Positions 30,508 to 43,084 of a stretch of 43,084 bases of DNA are shown here, piece by piece. The stretch is from Mesorhizobium sp. WSM3626 (lineage in GTDB: Bacteria > Pseudomonadota > Alphaproteobacteria > Rhizobiales > Rhizobiaceae). Location: assembly GCF_000513935.1 (NCBI RefSeq), contig NZ_AZUY01000008.1, positions 1 through 43,084 of the forward strand, read 5' to 3'. The stretch's first letter is position 1; each line of letters starts with the position of its first letter. Made by a program: the position numbers and the translations under genes. Under the pieces are notes generated by a model. That model saw nothing but the letters and a program-made list of their open reading frames with translations. It was not told where the DNA came from and did not search any database.

Positions 30508-30627
30508 GAACCTCTAAGATTCGAAATGGCCGGCCGGCCAATGCTGCGTTGCAGCACAAAGGGCCCTTGGATGGCATATTGCTTGACCACATATGATCGC
30601 TTCCTTCTGATTGAGAAAAAATCCCGA

Positions 30628-30663
30628 TTGACTTGCCTACGAAGCAGAGATTAGAACGTTCCA
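30628..30663 (+). promoter_or_regulatory. lacI-operon promoter with second operator
   Basis: TTGACT (30628-30633) and TTAGAA (30651-30656) are 17 bases apart. The operator TAGAACGTTCCA (30652-30663) overlaps the -10 box and matches the first operator at 11 of 12 bases. The two operator centres are 165 bp apart, which would allow looping. Confidence 0.75.
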
Positions 30664-30699
30664 ATAAAAGTCGATTTAGAAAACCGGGAGGATACCAGG

Positions 30700-34361
<3,662 letters not shown>

Positions 34362-34369
<8 letters not shown>

Positions 34370-35138
34370 GCGCCTCGTCACCTTCGAGCAGGATGGTGCG
34401 ATCGGCATCGTCACCTTGCGCCGGCCCGAAAAATTCAACGCGCTCGACATCCCGATGCTGCGCGCGCTGGAAGCAGCGCTCGACGAGGCGGAAAGCGCCG
34501 AAGGTGTGCGCGTGGTGCTCATATGCGGCGAAGGCAAGGGGTTTTGCGCCGGCGGCGATGTCGAGGCCTGGGGCGGCATGAGCGCCGCCGATTTCCAGGT
34601 GCAATGGGTGCGCTACGGCCACCGTGTCTTCGACCGGCTGGCACGGCTGCGGCAGCCGACCATCGCCGTTCTGTCCGGCCATGCGCTCGGCGGTGGACTC
34701 GAATTGGCTGTCGCTTGCGATTTTCGCGTCGCGGAAACGCAGGTGAAACTCGGCTTTCCCGAAACCTCGATCGGCGTCGTCCCCGGCTGGTCCGGCACGC
34801 AACGCGCGGTGCGCCGCCTCGGCGCTCAGACGGTGCGCCGTATGGCTGTCGGTGGCGAGATTTTTCTGGCGGCGGAAGCGCTTGCGCTGGGTATCGTCGA
34901 CCGCGTCGTCGAAACCGGCAAAGCGTCGGATGAAGCCAAGACATGGGCTGAAAAAATCGCCGAACGCGGGCCGCTGGCAACCGAAGCCGCCAAGCTGATG
35001 ATCGCGGTGGCGGAAGGCGAAGAAAGCGCTGCCGCGACCGAAGCCTTGGCCAGCGGCTTCATAGCGCTCACCGGTGATCTCAAGGCCGGCGTCGGCTTCT
35101 TCAAGACCAAGCAAAAGCCAGTGTTTTCGCGTTCCTAG
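34362..35138 (+). CDS. Enoyl-CoA hydratase/isomerase
   Basis: A 258-residue crotonase-fold protein. Oxyanion-hole segments are GEGKGFCAGGDVEAWGG and GHALGGGLELAVACDFRVAE. The Glu in FPETSIGVVPGWSGTQRAVR is a likely catalytic residue. The ATG at 34362 has GGAGG 6 bases upstream and overlaps the end of the CoA-transferase gene by 8 bases. Hydration of an enoyl-CoA, or retro-aldol cleavage as in some crotonases, would fit downstream of the CoA-transferase. Confidence 0.9.
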
Positions 35139-35155
35139 GACAGAGTGGAAATCAC

Positions 35156-36667
35156 ATGAATGCACCTCTCAAGATTTCCATGCCTGCCGAGGCCTCCGCG
35201 GCTCCCAAGGCATACAGGCTTCTGATCGACGGCAAGCATGTCGATGCCCGCGACGGCCGCATGCTGGAACGCAAGAGCCCCGGTCACGGCTTCACCGTTT
35301 CACACTACGCCCAGGCAGGTGCCGCCGAAGTGGAAGCCGCGATGCAGGCCGCGCACAGGGCGTTCGAGACCGGTCCCTGGCCGCGCATGAAAGCGGCCGA
35401 GCGCGCCGCGATCCTGCTCAAGGCCGCCGACCTGATCGAGGCGCGGCTGGAAGACATCGCCCGGCTCGATGCGCTGGAATCCGGCAAGCCGATCGCCCAG
35501 GCGCGCGGCGAGATCGGCGGCGCCGTCGACATCTGGCGCTATGCCGCTTCGCTGGCCCGCACGTTGCACGGTGAAAGCTACGCCAATCTCGGCGACGCCA
35601 TGCTGGGCATTGTGCTGCGCGAGCCGATCGGTGTCGTCTCGATCATCACGCCGTGGAATTTTCCGTTCCTCATCGTCAGCCAGAAACTGCCTTTCGCGCT
35701 CGCCGCCGGCTGCACGGCGGTGGTCAAGCCGAGCGAGATGACCTCGGCCTCGACCTTCGTGCTTGGCGACATCCTGCTCGAAGCCGGCGTGCCCGCCGGC
35801 GTCGTCAATGTCCTCGCCGGTCTCGGCGCCGATGTTGGCACGCCGATGGTCAGCCATCCCCTGGTCGAGATGATTTCGTTCACCGGTTCCACCCGCGTCG
35901 GCAAGATGACCATGGCGGCGGCCTCGAACTCCCTGAAGAAGGTGTCGATGGAGCTCGGCGGCAAGAACGGCCAGATCGTCTTTCCTGATGCCGATCTCGA
36001 GGCGGCCGCCGACGCAGCGGTATTCGGCGGCTTCTTCAATGCCGGCGAATGCTGCAATGCCGGCAGCCGGCTGATCGTGCACGAGGCGATCGCCGATGAT
36101 TTCCTGGCCGCGGTGAAGGCGTTGACCGCCAGGGTGACGGTGGGCGATCCGCTCGATGACAGGACCAAGGTCGGAGCGATGATTTCGTCCGACCATCTGG
36201 CCAAGGTGACGGATTACGTGGCGGCGGCCGCGAGTGACGGCGGCAGCATCTACAGCGGCGGCGGGCAACTCCCCTCCAATGCCGGCCAATATCTCGACCC
36301 GACGATCTTACGCGACGTCACCGAAAACATGGCCGTCGCCCGCGAGGAAGTGTTCGGGCCGGTGCTATCGGTGCTGACTTTTGAATCGATTGAAAGGGCG
36401 TTGCACATCGCCAACAACACGCCCTATGGTCTGTCGGCGGGTGTGTGGAGCGCCAGCATCGACACCTGCATGTCGGTGGCGCGGGGCGTGCGTTCGGGGA
36501 CGGTCTGGGTGAACACGTTCATGGAAGGTTATCCAGAACTGCCGTTCGGCGGCTACAAGCAGTCGGGCCTGGGCCGCGAACTCGGCAAGCGCGCAGTCGA
36601 GGACTATACCGAGGAAAAGACAATCCAGTTTCATCGCGGCCAGCGCACCGGTTGGTGGGTCGGCTGA
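35156..36667 (+). CDS. NAD(P)-dependent aldehyde dehydrogenase
   Basis: A 503-residue ALDH. Seen are the NAD-binding region [42 protein letters not shown], the general-base Glu in [15 protein letters not shown], and the nucleophilic Cys in [25 protein letters not shown] text ([14 protein letters not shown]) and [14 protein letters not shown] close the fold. It follows the hydratase gene by 17 bases. It resembles the general AldA/betaine-aldehyde group and would oxidise an aldehyde intermediate to an acid. Confidence 0.92.
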   Translation: MNAPLKISMPAEASAAPKAYRLLIDGKHVDARDGRMLERKSPGHGFTVSHYAQAGAAEVEAAMQAAHRAFETGPWPRMKAAERAAILLKAADLIEARLEDIARLDALESGKPIAQARGEIGGAVDIWRYAASLARTLHGESYANLGDAMLGIVLREPIGVVSIITPWNFPFLIVSQKLPFALAAGCTAVVKPSEMTSASTFVLGDILLEAGVPAGVVNVLAGLGADVGTPMVSHPLVEMISFTGSTRVGKMTMAAASNSLKKVSMELGGKNGQIVFPDADLEAAADAAVFGGFFNAGECCNAGSRLIVHEAIADDFLAAVKALTARVTVGDPLDDRTKVGAMISSDHLAKVTDYVAAAASDGGSIYSGGGQLPSNAGQYLDPTILRDVTENMAVAREEVFGPVLSVLTFESIERALHIANNTPYGLSAGVWSASIDTCMSVARGVRSGTVWVNTFMEGYPELPFGGYKQSGLGRELGKRAVEDYTEEKTIQFHRGQRTGWWVG

Positions 36668-36679
36668 GTTGGGAAGAAC

Positions 36680-36697
36680 CCGGTGGGCTGCCACCGG
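36680..36697 (+). other. Intercistronic hairpin, ALDH to binding-protein gene
   Basis: CCGGTGG and CCACCGG form a perfect 7-bp stem on a GCTG loop, with no T tract. It sits in the 58-base gap before the binding-protein gene and could stabilise processed mRNA ends. Confidence 0.4.
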
Positions 36698-36725
36698 TCG
36701 TGTAATGCAACAAGGGAGGAAGTAC

Positions 36726-37979
36726 ATGTTGCGCAAACTGCTTATCGGAACGGCGCTCGCTTCGGGCCTGGCTTTCGCGGCCCATGCCGAGGATGTCAAG
36801 GAAGTGCAGATGCTGCATTGGTGGACGTCGGGCGGCGAAGCGGCTGCTCTCAACGTGCTCAAGGGCGATCTGGCCAAGGAAGGCTATGCCTGGAAGGACG
36901 TTCCCGTGGCTGGCGGCGGCGGCGATGCCGCCATGACCGCGCTGAAGGCGATGGTCGCGGCCGGCAACTATCCGACCGCCTCGCAGATGCTCGGCTACAC
37001 CGTGCTCGACTATGCCGCTGCCGGCGTCATGGGCGATCTCACCGAGACGGCGAAGAAGGAAGGCTGGGACAAGTCGGTTCCGGCCGCCCTGCAGAAATTC
37101 GCCGTCTATGACGGCAAGTGGGTTGCCGCTCCGGTCAACGTCCACTCGGTCAATTGGCTGTGGATCAACAAGGCGGTGATGGACAAGATCGGCGGCACCG
37201 AGCCGAAGACCTTCGACGACTTCGTGGCATTGCTCGACAAGGCCAAGGCGGCCGGCGTCACCCCGCTCGCGCTTGGTGGTCAGAACTGGCAGGAAGCCAC
37301 CATGTTCGATTCCGTCGTGCTGTCGACCGGCGGGCCGGAGTTCTACAAGAAGGCGATGAACGACCTCGACGACGCTTCGCTCAAGTCCGACACGATGAAG
37401 AAGTCGTTCGACAATCTCGCCAAGCTCGTCACCTATGTCGACCCGAACTTCTCGGGCCGCGACTGGAACCTCGCCACCGCCATGGTCATCAAGGGCGATG
37501 CGCTGGTGCAGGTCATGGGCGACTGGGCCAAGGGCGAATTCCACGCCGCCAACAAGAGCCCGGGCACCGACTTCCTCTGCTATCGCTTCCCCGGCACCGA
37601 CGGCTCGGTGATCTACAACTCCGACATGTTCGGCATGTTCAACGTCCCGGACGACCGCAAGGCCGCCCAGGTTGCACTCGCCACCGCCACTTTGTCGAAG
37701 AGCTTCCAGTCGGCCTTCAACGTCGTCAAGGGTTCGGTTCCGGCCCGCACCGACGTGCCTGATACCGACTTCGACGCTTGCGGCAAGAAGGGTATTGCCG
37801 ACCTGAAGAAGGCCAATGAAGGCGGCACGCTGTTCGGCTCGCTCGCCCAGGGCTATGGCGCGCCCCCGGCTGTCGCCAATGCCTACAAGGACGTCATCTC
37901 CAAATTCGTCCATGGTCAGATCAAGACCTCGGACGAGGCCGTGACCGAACTGGTCAAGGCAATCGACGACGCCAAGTAA
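36726..37979 (+). CDS. Sugar ABC transporter substrate-binding protein (CUT1)
   Basis: A 417-residue periplasmic binding protein. The signal peptide is [20 protein letters not shown] followed by A, with cleavage after AHA. The mature start [20 protein letters not shown] is typical of the GtsA-like glucose/mannose-type binding proteins of cluster B/D. Further conserved text is [20 protein letters not shown] and [19 protein letters not shown] precedes the ATG at 36726, which excludes a longer frame from 36669. It delivers the substrate to the two permeases encoded next. Sugar specificity cannot be read from the sequence. Confidence 0.92.
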   Translation: MLRKLLIGTALASGLAFAAHAEDVKEVQMLHWWTSGGEAAALNVLKGDLAKEGYAWKDVPVAGGGGDAAMTALKAMVAAGNYPTASQMLGYTVLDYAAAGVMGDLTETAKKEGWDKSVPAALQKFAVYDGKWVAAPVNVHSVNWLWINKAVMDKIGGTEPKTFDDFVALLDKAKAAGVTPLALGGQNWQEATMFDSVVLSTGGPEFYKKAMNDLDDASLKSDTMKKSFDNLAKLVTYVDPNFSGRDWNLATAMVIKGDALVQVMGDWAKGEFHAANKSPGTDFLCYRFPGTDGSVIYNSDMFGMFNVPDDRKAAQVALATATLSKSFQSAFNVVKGSVPARTDVPDTDFDACGKKGIADLKKANEGGTLFGSLAQGYGAPPAVANAYKDVISKFVHGQIKTSDEAVTELVKAIDDAK

Positions 37980-37996
37980 GCGTTACGCACGAGAAC

Positions 37997-38022
37997 ACCT
38001 TCCCCGCTCCGGCGGGGAAGGT
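37997..38022 (+). other. Strong intercistronic hairpin after the binding-protein gene
   Basis: ACCTTCCCCGC and GCGGGGAAGGT form a perfect 11-bp stem on a TCCG loop without a T tract. Such hairpins after binding-protein genes protect the upstream mRNA and give more binding protein than permease. Confidence 0.6.
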
Positions 38023-38062
38023 CCCCTGAGGCCGGTCGGCCGGACGCCGACGGGAGGAACCC

Positions 38063-39019
38063 ATGAGCACAGTTGCGACAAGCCAGATCAAGCTGACGCC
38101 GGAGCATGCCCGCCCGCGCACGTCTGTGCGGTCGCGCCTGCAGGACGCCTTGCCGAAAATCGTGCTGGCGCCGAGCTTCGCCATCACTATCGTTTTCGTC
38201 TACGGCTTCATCCTGTGGACGATCTACCTATCCTTCACCAACTCCAAGACCTTCCCGTCCTACGCCATAACGGGCGGGCGCGCCTATCAGCGACTCTGGG
38301 GCTGGACTTTCGACACCGACCCGCCATCGAGCTGGTACACGTCGATCACCAATATGGGCATTTTCGGCTTTCTCTACATCTTGATCTGCCTGGCGCTCGG
38401 CCTGTTCCTGGCCATCCTGCTCGACCAGAAGATCCGCGGTGAAGGCGTGCTGCGTCCGATTTATCTCTACCCGATGGCGCTCTCCTTCATCGTCACCGGC
38501 GTTGCCTGGAAATGGTTCCTCGACCCTGGCCTCGGTCTCGAGCAGACGCTGCATCAATGGGGCTGGACGAGCTTCCATTTCGACTGGATCAAGAACAAGG
38601 ATTTCGTCATCTACACCGTGGTCATCGCCGGTGTCTGGCAGGCCTCCGGCTTTATCATGGCGATGTTCCTGGCCGGCCTGCGCGGCATTGACGGCGAGAT
38701 CATGAAAGCGGCGCAGATCGACGGCGCCACCACCTTCCAGCTCTATCGCCGCATCGTCATTCCGCTCTTGCGGCCGATCTTCCTGTCAGCCTTCATCGTG
38801 CTCGCGCACCTTGCCATCAAATCTTACGATCTGGTTGTGGCGCTGACCAGCGGCGGCCCCGGCGGCTCGGCCTGGCTGCCGTCCAACTTCATGTATGAAT
38901 ACACCTTCAAGCGCAACGAAATGGCCGTCGGTTCGGCAAGTGCCGTGATCATGCTGATGACCATCGTCGCCATCATCGTGCCCTATCTCTATTCGGAACT
39001 CAGGGAGAAGTCGCGATGA
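38063..39019 (+). CDS. Sugar ABC transporter permease 1 (MalF-like)
   Basis: A 318-residue inner-membrane permease with about six membrane segments, the first at about residues 32-55 (IVLAPSFAITIVFVYGFILW). The EAA loop that contacts the ATPase is EIMKAAQIDGATTFQLYRRI. GGGAGGA precedes the ATG. It pairs with the next permease, whose start overlaps its stop (ATGA). Confidence 0.92.
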   Translation: MSTVATSQIKLTPEHARPRTSVRSRLQDALPKIVLAPSFAITIVFVYGFILWTIYLSFTNSKTFPSYAITGGRAYQRLWGWTFDTDPPSSWYTSITNMGIFGFLYILICLALGLFLAILLDQKIRGEGVLRPIYLYPMALSFIVTGVAWKWFLDPGLGLEQTLHQWGWTSFHFDWIKNKDFVIYTVVIAGVWQASGFIMAMFLAGLRGIDGEIMKAAQIDGATTFQLYRRIVIPLLRPIFLSAFIVLAHLAIKSYDLVVALTSGGPGGSAWLPSNFMYEYTFKRNEMAVGSASAVIMLMTIVAIIVPYLYSELREKSR

Positions 39020-39960
39020 GCGCGGTGACCACTCCCACCCGCCAGGCCAGCGGCGGCATGAACGCCAAGATCGTCAACCGCATCGTCATCTACGGGCTTC
39101 TGGCGCTGTTCGCGCTGTTCTACCTGATGCCGCTGTTCGTCATGCTGGTGACCTCGTTCAAGACCATGGACGAGATCCAGAATGGCAACATGCTGGCGCT
39201 GCCCAAGGCGCCGACCTTCGAGCCCTGGCTGAAGGCCTGGGGCGAGACCTGCGTTGGCCTCACCTGCGCCGGCATCAAGGGCTATTTCTGGAACTCCATC
39301 AAGATGGTGGTTCCCGCCGTGCTGATCTCGACCATGCTCGGCGCGCTCAATGGCTACGTGCTGACCAAATGGCGTTTCCGCGGCGCGACACTGGTGTTCG
39401 GGCTGATGCTGTTTGCCTGCTTCATCCCGTTCCAGTCGGTGCTCTTGCCGATGGCGACGATCCTGGGCAGCCTCGGACGCTTCGGCGTGACGCTGCAGAA
39501 CACGGTCGGAACCAGCTTCGGCCTTGGCAACCCGACGGTCAACCTGGTGTTCGTCCACGTCGTCTACGGCATCGGCTTCACCACGCTGTTCTTCCGTAAC
39601 TACTATGAGGCGTTCCCGACCGAACTGGTGAAGGCCGCGCAGGTGGACGGCGCTTCCTTCTTCCAGATCTTCCGGCGCATCATGCTGCCGAACTCGATGC
39701 CGATCTTCGTCGTCACCGTCATCTACCAGTTCACCAACATCTGGAACGACTTCCTGTTCGCCTCCGCCTATGCCGGCACAGGTGACGCGATGCCGATGAC
39801 GGTGGCGCTCAACAATGTCGTCAACACCTCGACCGGCGTCGTCGAATACAACGTCAACATGGCGGCCGCGATGATCGCCGCGCTGCCCACCCTTCTCGTC
39901 TATGTGCTCGCCGGCCGCTATTTCGTGCGTGGCCTGATGGCCGGCGCGGTCAAAGGATAA
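39016..39960 (+). CDS. Sugar ABC transporter permease 2 (MalG-like)
   Basis: A 314-residue inner-membrane permease with six membrane segments (first about 19-40, IVIYGLLALFALFYLMPLFV). The EAA loop is ELVKAAQVDGASFFQIFRRI. A Cys-containing outer loop lies near residues 75-85 (GETCVGLTCAGIKG), as in glucose-type importers of this group. Four bases separate it from the ATPase gene. Confidence 0.92.
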   Translation: MSAVTTPTRQASGGMNAKIVNRIVIYGLLALFALFYLMPLFVMLVTSFKTMDEIQNGNMLALPKAPTFEPWLKAWGETCVGLTCAGIKGYFWNSIKMVVPAVLISTMLGALNGYVLTKWRFRGATLVFGLMLFACFIPFQSVLLPMATILGSLGRFGVTLQNTVGTSFGLGNPTVNLVFVHVVYGIGFTTLFFRNYYEAFPTELVKAAQVDGASFFQIFRRIMLPNSMPIFVVTVIYQFTNIWNDFLFASAYAGTGDAMPMTVALNNVVNTSTGVVEYNVNMAAAMIAALPTLLVYVLAGRYFVRGLMAGAVKG

Positions 39961-39964
39961 CGCA

Positions 39965-41080
39965 ATGGCTTTTCTGGAAATTGATGGTCTGAGGAAGCGT
40001 TTCGGCCAGGTCGAGATCCTGAAAGGGATTAACCTCGAGCTGGAAAAGGGCGGCTTCCTGGTGCTGGTCGGTCCGTCCGGCTGCGGCAAGTCCACGCTGC
40101 TCAACACCATTGCCGGACTGGAGACGATCACCTCTGGCGATATCCGCGTCGACGGCCGCACCATCACCGATCTGCACCCGTCCAAGCGCGACATCGCCAT
40201 GGTGTTCCAGAGCTATGCGCTCTACCCCAACATGACGGTGGCCGGGAACATCTCCTTCGGCATGGAGATGCGCGGCGTGCCAGCCGAGGAACGCCAGAAG
40301 GCGATCGACAAGGTGGCCAAGGTCCTGCAGATCGGCCATCTGCTGCAGCGCAAGCCGAGCCAGCTCTCCGGCGGCCAGCGCCAGCGCGTCGCCATGGGCC
40401 GGGCATTGGTGCGCGACCCCAAGCTGTTCCTGTTCGACGAGCCGCTCTCCAACCTCGACGCCAAGCTGCGCGTCGACATGCGCATCGAGATCAAACGCCT
40501 GCATGCCACCACGGGCACAACCATCGTCTACGTCACCCACGACCAGATCGAGGCGATGACGCTGGCGACCAAGATCGCGGTCATGCGTGACGGCGAGGTG
40601 CAGCAATTCGGCACGCCGGCGGAAATCTACAATAACCCGAGCAATATCTTCGTCGCCGACTTCATGGGGTCGCCGGCAATGAACCTGATCCCGGCGACCA
40701 TCGGCGGCAATGGCGGCGATCTGGCCGTCGTGCTTGATCGCGAGGCACGCCAGCCGATCACCTTGCCGATGGCCAACGCGCCGGCCGGACTGTCGGCATT
40801 CATGGGCAAGCCGATCATCTTCGGCGTCCGCCCGGAGGCGCTCACCGATCCGGAAGGCGCGGAACGCAACGCCTCGCAAATCGCCACCGCCGATTGCCAT
40901 ATCGAGGTGGTGGAACCGGCCGGTTCCGACACTTTCGCCGTCACCAATCTCGGTGGCAAGGGCGTGGTGGCGCGGCTGCGCGCCGATGCCAACATCCAGC
41001 CGGGCACCAATACGCCGCTGGCCTTCAACCTGACCAAGGCGGTGTTCTTTGATCCGGCGACCGAGAGCCGTATTCGCTGA
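39965..41080 (+). CDS. Sugar ABC transporter ATPase (MsmK/UgpC-like)
   Basis: A 371-residue ATPase. Walker A is GPSGCGKST, the Q-loop MVFQSYALYPNMTV, the signature LSGGQRQR, Walker B LFLFDEPLSNLDA, and the H-loop YVTHDQIEA. A C-terminal OB/TOBE domain (about 240-371) is typical of CUT1 ATPases and often takes regulatory input. It completes a self-contained importer with the three genes before it. Confidence 0.95.
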   Translation: MAFLEIDGLRKRFGQVEILKGINLELEKGGFLVLVGPSGCGKSTLLNTIAGLETITSGDIRVDGRTITDLHPSKRDIAMVFQSYALYPNMTVAGNISFGMEMRGVPAEERQKAIDKVAKVLQIGHLLQRKPSQLSGGQRQRVAMGRALVRDPKLFLFDEPLSNLDAKLRVDMRIEIKRLHATTGTTIVYVTHDQIEAMTLATKIAVMRDGEVQQFGTPAEIYNNPSNIFVADFMGSPAMNLIPATIGGNGGDLAVVLDREARQPITLPMANAPAGLSAFMGKPIIFGVRPEALTDPEGAERNASQIATADCHIEVVEPAGSDTFAVTNLGGKGVVARLRADANIQPGTNTPLAFNLTKAVFFDPATESRIR

Positions 41081-41160
41081 TGCGTGTCGCCCAAAAGTGG
41101 ATCCGGTTTTGGGGCAACGACATGCGTCAAAACAAAAGACCTGAAGCGGGTCGCATGTGT
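41081..41160. repeat. Rhizobial-type intergenic repeat
   Basis: The segment holds two inverted repeats: CCCAAAA (41090-41096) with TTTTGGG (41107-41113), and ACATGCG (41120-41126) with CGCATGT (41152-41158). Sequences of this type (CAAAAGTGGATCCGGTTTTG and following) recur between genes in Mesorhizobium and relatives, from memory. It lies between the ATPase gene and the GMC gene. Confidence 0.5.
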
Positions 41161-41187
41161 CAATTCAAACGCGGCGCGCTTTAGGCG

Positions 41188-42693
41188 ATGGCAAACCCCG
41201 ATATCGTCATCATCGGTTCCGGCATCGGCGGCGCCACGATCGCCGCCGGTCTGGCCGGCTGCGGCGCCTCAATCCTGATGCTGGAGCGCGGCGAGCCGTT
41301 GCCGGCAACGCCGCATGCGCGCGACACGCGCGCCATCTTCGTTGACGGCCATTACCGGCCGAAGGAGATGTGGCGCGAAGCTGGCGGTACCGCGTTCAAC
41401 CCAGGTAATTACTACTATGTCGGCGGCAATTCGAAATTCTTCGGCGCGGTGCTGATCCGCTACCGCAAGGAAGACTTTTCCGCCATGGAACACTTTGGCG
41501 GCGTCTCGCCGGCATGGCCGTTTTCCTATGACGAATTCGAGCCTTGGTATTCCAGGGCAGAGCAGCTGTTCCGCGTGCGCGGCGCGCTGGGCGAGGATCC
41601 AACCGAGCCATTTCATTCGGTTCCCTATGCCCTCAAGCCGGTGCCCGACGAGGCGCCGATCGCGCGCGCCCGTGCCGAACTCAAGGGGCTGGGGCTGCAT
41701 CCGGCCTCCCTGCCGCTCGGCGTCGACATCGACACCTGGCTGAAGGAGGGCAGGACCGGCTGGGACGCTTTTCCCAATACCGGCCAGGGCAAGGTCGACG
41801 CGCAGACCGGACCGCTGACGGCGGCCCTGACCGACCAGAACATTAAGCTCGAGACCGGCGCCTATGTCGAATATCTCGAGACAGCCCCGGACGGCAAAAC
41901 CATCTCGGCCGTTCACTACCGCCAGAACGGCGAGCCGAGGAAAGTCGCGCCGAAGCTGGTGATCCTGTCGGCCGGCGCGGTCAATTCAGCGGTGATCCTG
42001 CTGCGCTCGCCCTCACCCGGTAATGGCAAGGGCCTGGCCAACCGCTCCGACCAGGTCGGCCGCAACTTCATGAATCACAATTCGAGCGCCATGCTGGCGA
42101 TCGATCCGCGCCGCAGGAACGATGCCGTCTACCAGAAGACGCTGATGCTGAACGACTATTATCTCACGGGCGGCAAGGGCGGCAAACCGCTCGGCAATGT
42201 CCAGCTTCTCGGCAAGATCGACGGCAACATGCTCAAGGCCAATGTGAAACGGCTGCCGAAATTCGCGCTCGACTTCATGGCCGGCCATGCCATCGACTGG
42301 TATCTGATGTGCGAAGACCTGCCCGATCCGGAAAGCCGCATCATGGTCGACGGCAAGGACATCGTCATGCAATGGCGACGCTCAAACATGCAGTCGCTCG
42401 ACGGGCTGACCAAGGTGATGCGTGCGAATTTCCGCGCCTGCGGTTATCCCATCGTGCTGTCGCGCCCGTTCGACAAGCGCACGCCCTCGCACCAGTGCGG
42501 CACGGTCAAAATGGGCGACGATCCGGCGACGTCGCCGCTCGATCCGTTCTGCCGCGCCTTCGATCACCGGAACCTCTTCGTCGTCGACGCCAGTTTCCTG
42601 CCGAACTCGGCCGCCGTGAACCCGGCGCTGTCGATCGCCGCACAGGCGCTGCGGGTAGCGGATCACATCCGCAAGACAGAGTTGGCCGCATGA
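41188..42693 (+). CDS. GMC-family FAD oxidoreductase
   Basis: A 501-residue flavoprotein. The N-terminal FAD-binding fold is DIVIIGSGIGGATIAAGLAG, with MLERGEPLP. A second flavin contact is GGNSKFFGAVLIRY, and the family sequence KLVILSAGAVNSAVILL follows. The C-terminal catalytic region has His in PSHQCGTVKMG and the closing NLFVVDASFLPNSAAVNPAL with the conserved Asn-Pro. No signal peptide is seen. It would oxidise an alcohol or sugar hydroxyl. It follows the ABC genes after a repeat-bearing 107-base gap, and its stop overlaps the next start (ATGA). Confidence 0.9.
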   Translation: MANPDIVIIGSGIGGATIAAGLAGCGASILMLERGEPLPATPHARDTRAIFVDGHYRPKEMWREAGGTAFNPGNYYYVGGNSKFFGAVLIRYRKEDFSAMEHFGGVSPAWPFSYDEFEPWYSRAEQLFRVRGALGEDPTEPFHSVPYALKPVPDEAPIARARAELKGLGLHPASLPLGVDIDTWLKEGRTGWDAFPNTGQGKVDAQTGPLTAALTDQNIKLETGAYVEYLETAPDGKTISAVHYRQNGEPRKVAPKLVILSAGAVNSAVILLRSPSPGNGKGLANRSDQVGRNFMNHNSSAMLAIDPRRRNDAVYQKTLMLNDYYLTGGKGGKPLGNVQLLGKIDGNMLKANVKRLPKFALDFMAGHAIDWYLMCEDLPDPESRIMVDGKDIVMQWRRSNMQSLDGLTKVMRANFRACGYPIVLSRPFDKRTPSHQCGTVKMGDDPATSPLDPFCRAFDHRNLFVVDASFLPNSAAVNPALSIAAQALRVADHIRKTELAA

Positions 42694-43084
42694 CCCGCCC
42701 GGCAGCCATCGTCACCGGCGGCGCGCGCGGCATCGGCCTTGCCTGCGCCGAAGCGCTGGCCGACGCCGGATTCGACATTCTCGTCGCTGACCTTGCCAAA
42801 ACAGCCGCAGGCGAGCTCGCCGCAAACATCACCGCGCGCGGCGCGAAGTTTGCCTATGTCGGCTGCGACATCGCCGATCTTTCCGCTCATGCCGCCCTCG
42901 TCGACGCCGCCATGCAAGCCTTCGGTCGCATTGATTGCCTGGTCAACAATGCTGGCGTCGGCGCCGTGGTGCGTGGCGACCTTCTCGACCTCAAACCCGA
43001 TAATTTCGACCGCGCGCTCGGCGTCAACCTGCGTGGCACCGTCTTTCTCAGCCAGGCCGTCGCCAAGGCGATGCTGGCCAAGCC
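42690..43084 (+). CDS. Short-chain dehydrogenase/reductase, cut by the window end
   Basis: The first 131 codons of an SDR. It begins MTRPAAIVTGGARGIGLACA with the TGxxxGIG cofactor loop. The Asp of the strand ILVADLAK suggests NAD preference. LVNNAGVGAVV is the NNAG motif and ALGVNLRGTVFLSQAV contains the structural Asn. The catalytic Ser-Tyr-Lys lies beyond the window. Its ATGA overlap with the GMC gene places it in the same operon; it would oxidise or reduce a carbonyl/hydroxyl of the pathway. Confidence 0.9.
   Translation, partial: MTRPAAIVTGGARGIGLACAEALADAGFDILVADLAKTAAGELAANITARGAKFAYVGCDIADLSAHAALVDAAMQAFGRIDCLVNNAGVGAVVRGDLLDLKPDNFDRALGVNLRGTVFLSQAVAKAMLAK

Noticed and set aside
36519..37913. 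A 464-codon minus-strand frame
   Set aside because: Antisense to the binding-protein gene; that gene has a signal peptide and family motifs, this frame none.
38989..40200. A 403-codon minus-strand frame
   Set aside because: Antisense to permease 2 and the ATPase gene; charged, low-complexity sequence without a ribosome site.

Overview
The window looks like a chromosomal segment of a Hyphomicrobiales alphaproteobacterium, most likely Mesorhizobium or a close relative. The basis is high-GC coding, a CpdR-type receiver protein, the gene order hisN / small RNA / N-formylglutamate amidohydrolase / cpdR / tRNA-Val known from rhizobia, a ROSE-type thermometer before a small heat-shock gene, and a rhizobial-style intergenic repeat. 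All family assignments come from reading the sequence, not from searches.

Left core (1-4954): an Hsp20 gene on the minus strand with a sigma-32-like promoter and a ROSE-like leader; an alpha/beta hydrolase; a remnant of an AraC-type regulator; hisN; an independent small RNA resembling the rhizobial alpha-r8/MmgR (Rfam suhB) family; N-formylglutamate amidohydrolase; cpdR; and tRNA-Val(GAC).

Genomic island (4955-29167, about 24.2 kb): it is inserted in the 3' half of tRNA-Val and bounded by a perfect 50-bp direct repeat (4955-5004 and 29168-29217) that begins exactly at the anticodon loop. Next to attL lies a control module: a tyrosine integrase, an overlapping helix-turn-helix (putative excisionase) gene, and two divergent ribbon-helix-helix repressor-like genes with a nested operator between them. 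The interior is rich in nuclease-like and defence-like genes: a bifunctional Type IIL restriction-modification enzyme, an HNH endonuclease with a distinctive N-terminal domain, a DUF262/DUF1524 (GmrSD-like) protein, two PD-(D/E)XK-like proteins, a DUF2726 protein, and a GIY-YIG-like/DUF6884 pair. A second tyrosine recombinase is coupled to a RarA/MgsA-C-terminal-like protein. Cargo also includes a class III nucleotide cyclase/TPR protein split by a frameshift, an NTF2-like protein, a phage-type HNH protein and several small membrane or exported proteins. I see no relaxase or type IV secretion genes, so the element looks non-conjugative. Two recurrent motifs cross the island: a palindrome with core TGAAATTGATTTCA (three perfect copies) and an AAAATCCGCC-type motif at gene-module boundaries. 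Near attR there is a candidate small RNA with its own promoter and terminator.

Right core (29218-43084): a catabolic gene cluster controlled by a LacI-family repressor. A DUF993 (DHDPS-like) gene diverges from lacI, Gfo/Idh/MocA dehydrogenase, CoA-transferase, enoyl-CoA hydratase, aldehyde dehydrogenase, a complete CUT1-type sugar ABC importer (binding protein, two permeases, ATPase), a GMC oxidoreductase and an SDR cut by the window end. Two near-identical operators in the divergent region sit on both promoters. The gene content suggests uptake of a sugar-like compound, oxidation of it, and processing through CoA thioesters; the substrate cannot be read from the sequence.
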